Source of the DNA: Halobacillus aidingensis
GTDB lineage: Bacteria > Bacillota > Bacilli > Bacillales > Halobacillaceae
Direction: 5' to 3'
DNA length: 58,740 bases
NCBI RefSeq assembly: GCF_900104185.1
Contig: NZ_FNIZ01000026.1
Span: forward strand, 1-58,740
Below are positions 58,548 through 58,740 of the stretch, in pieces. The notes beneath the pieces were generated by a model, which saw only the letters and a program-made list of their open reading frames with translations, was not told the origin of the DNA and made no database searches. Each line of letters starts with the position of its first letter. Positions within the stretch are counted from its first letter, which is position 1. The translations under genes and the position numbers were made by a program.

Positions 58548-58740
58548 TTTATGGAGAGTTTGATCCTGGCTCAGGACGAACGCTGGCGGCGTGCCTAATA
58601 CATGCAAGTCGAGCGCGGGAAGCGAGTGGATCCCTTCGGGGTGAAGCTCGTGGAACGAGCGGCGGACGGGTGAGTAACACGTGGGCAACCTGCCTGTAAG
58701 ATCGGAATAACCCCGGGAAACCGGGGCTAATGCCGGGTAA
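58548..58740 (+). rRNA. 16S ribosomal RNA, 5' part (continues past the window)
   Basis: The 5' end carries the universal AGAGTTTGATCCTGGCTCAG and the V1 region. The sequence from GAGCGCGGGAAGCGAG onward resembles Halobacillus as remembered. Only the first 193 bases are in the window. Confidence 0.97.

Overview
The window comes from the chromosome of a moderately halophilic, spore-forming member of the Bacillaceae. The first 193 bases of 16S rRNA look Halobacillus-like from memory, though no database was searched. There are two BCCT compatible-solute transporters, a full sigma-B stressosome operon, and the sporulation peptide CmpA. The gene order from the rhomboid protease to the tRNA cluster matches the ydcA-acpS-ydcC-alr-ndoAI-ndoA-rsbR...rsbX-ydcI-cmpA-ydcK-trnS region of Bacillus subtilis.

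Layout. Bases 1-1364 are the 3' part of a group II intron with an intact maturase. Bases 1466-4298 hold an IscA-like gene, a YdjM-family membrane protein and an AimR-like TPR receptor followed by a 43-residue secreted peptide. Bases 4364-11517 carry two BCCT transporters, an acetyltransferase, a nucleotidyltransferase, a DUF368 lipid translocase, a thioredoxin and a flavoprotein. Bases 12299-16757 are a minus-strand ynjB-ynjC-ynjD-like ABC operon ending in a TVP38/DedA protein. Bases 16915-30408 hold a methyltransferase, a BMP lipoprotein/chemoreceptor operon, a luciferase-like oxidoreductase, a YknX/YknW-like pair, a MATE pump with its MarR regulator, a lipid kinase and a second MarR protein. 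Bases 30469-32546 are an ABC-F gene behind a leader peptide and attenuator. Bases 32632-41852 are mostly metabolic and transport genes, ending with cshA. Bases 42115-56993 are the conserved acpS/alr/ndoA/rsb/sigB/tex block. Bases 57168-58427 hold twelve tRNAs, and 16S rRNA starts near 58548.

Two features stand out. First, the AimR-like receptor and its small secreted peptide form an arbitrium-type pair with no phage genes around it. Second, seven composite GC-rich palindromic repeats of about 0.5-0.7 kb occupy the large intergenic gaps. In all six co-directional gaps they lie the same way round relative to transcription: one end just after the upstream gene's terminator, the other facing the next gene's start. 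Their interior occurs in both orientations, and two copies share an almost identical 159-base insert.

The genes connect through stress physiology. The sigB operon has a sigma-B promoter in front of rsbV, and similar sites lie upstream of both BCCT transporters and a glutaredoxin gene, suggesting a local sigma-B regulon for osmotic and oxidative stress. All family assignments were made by reading the sequence; none was checked against a database.
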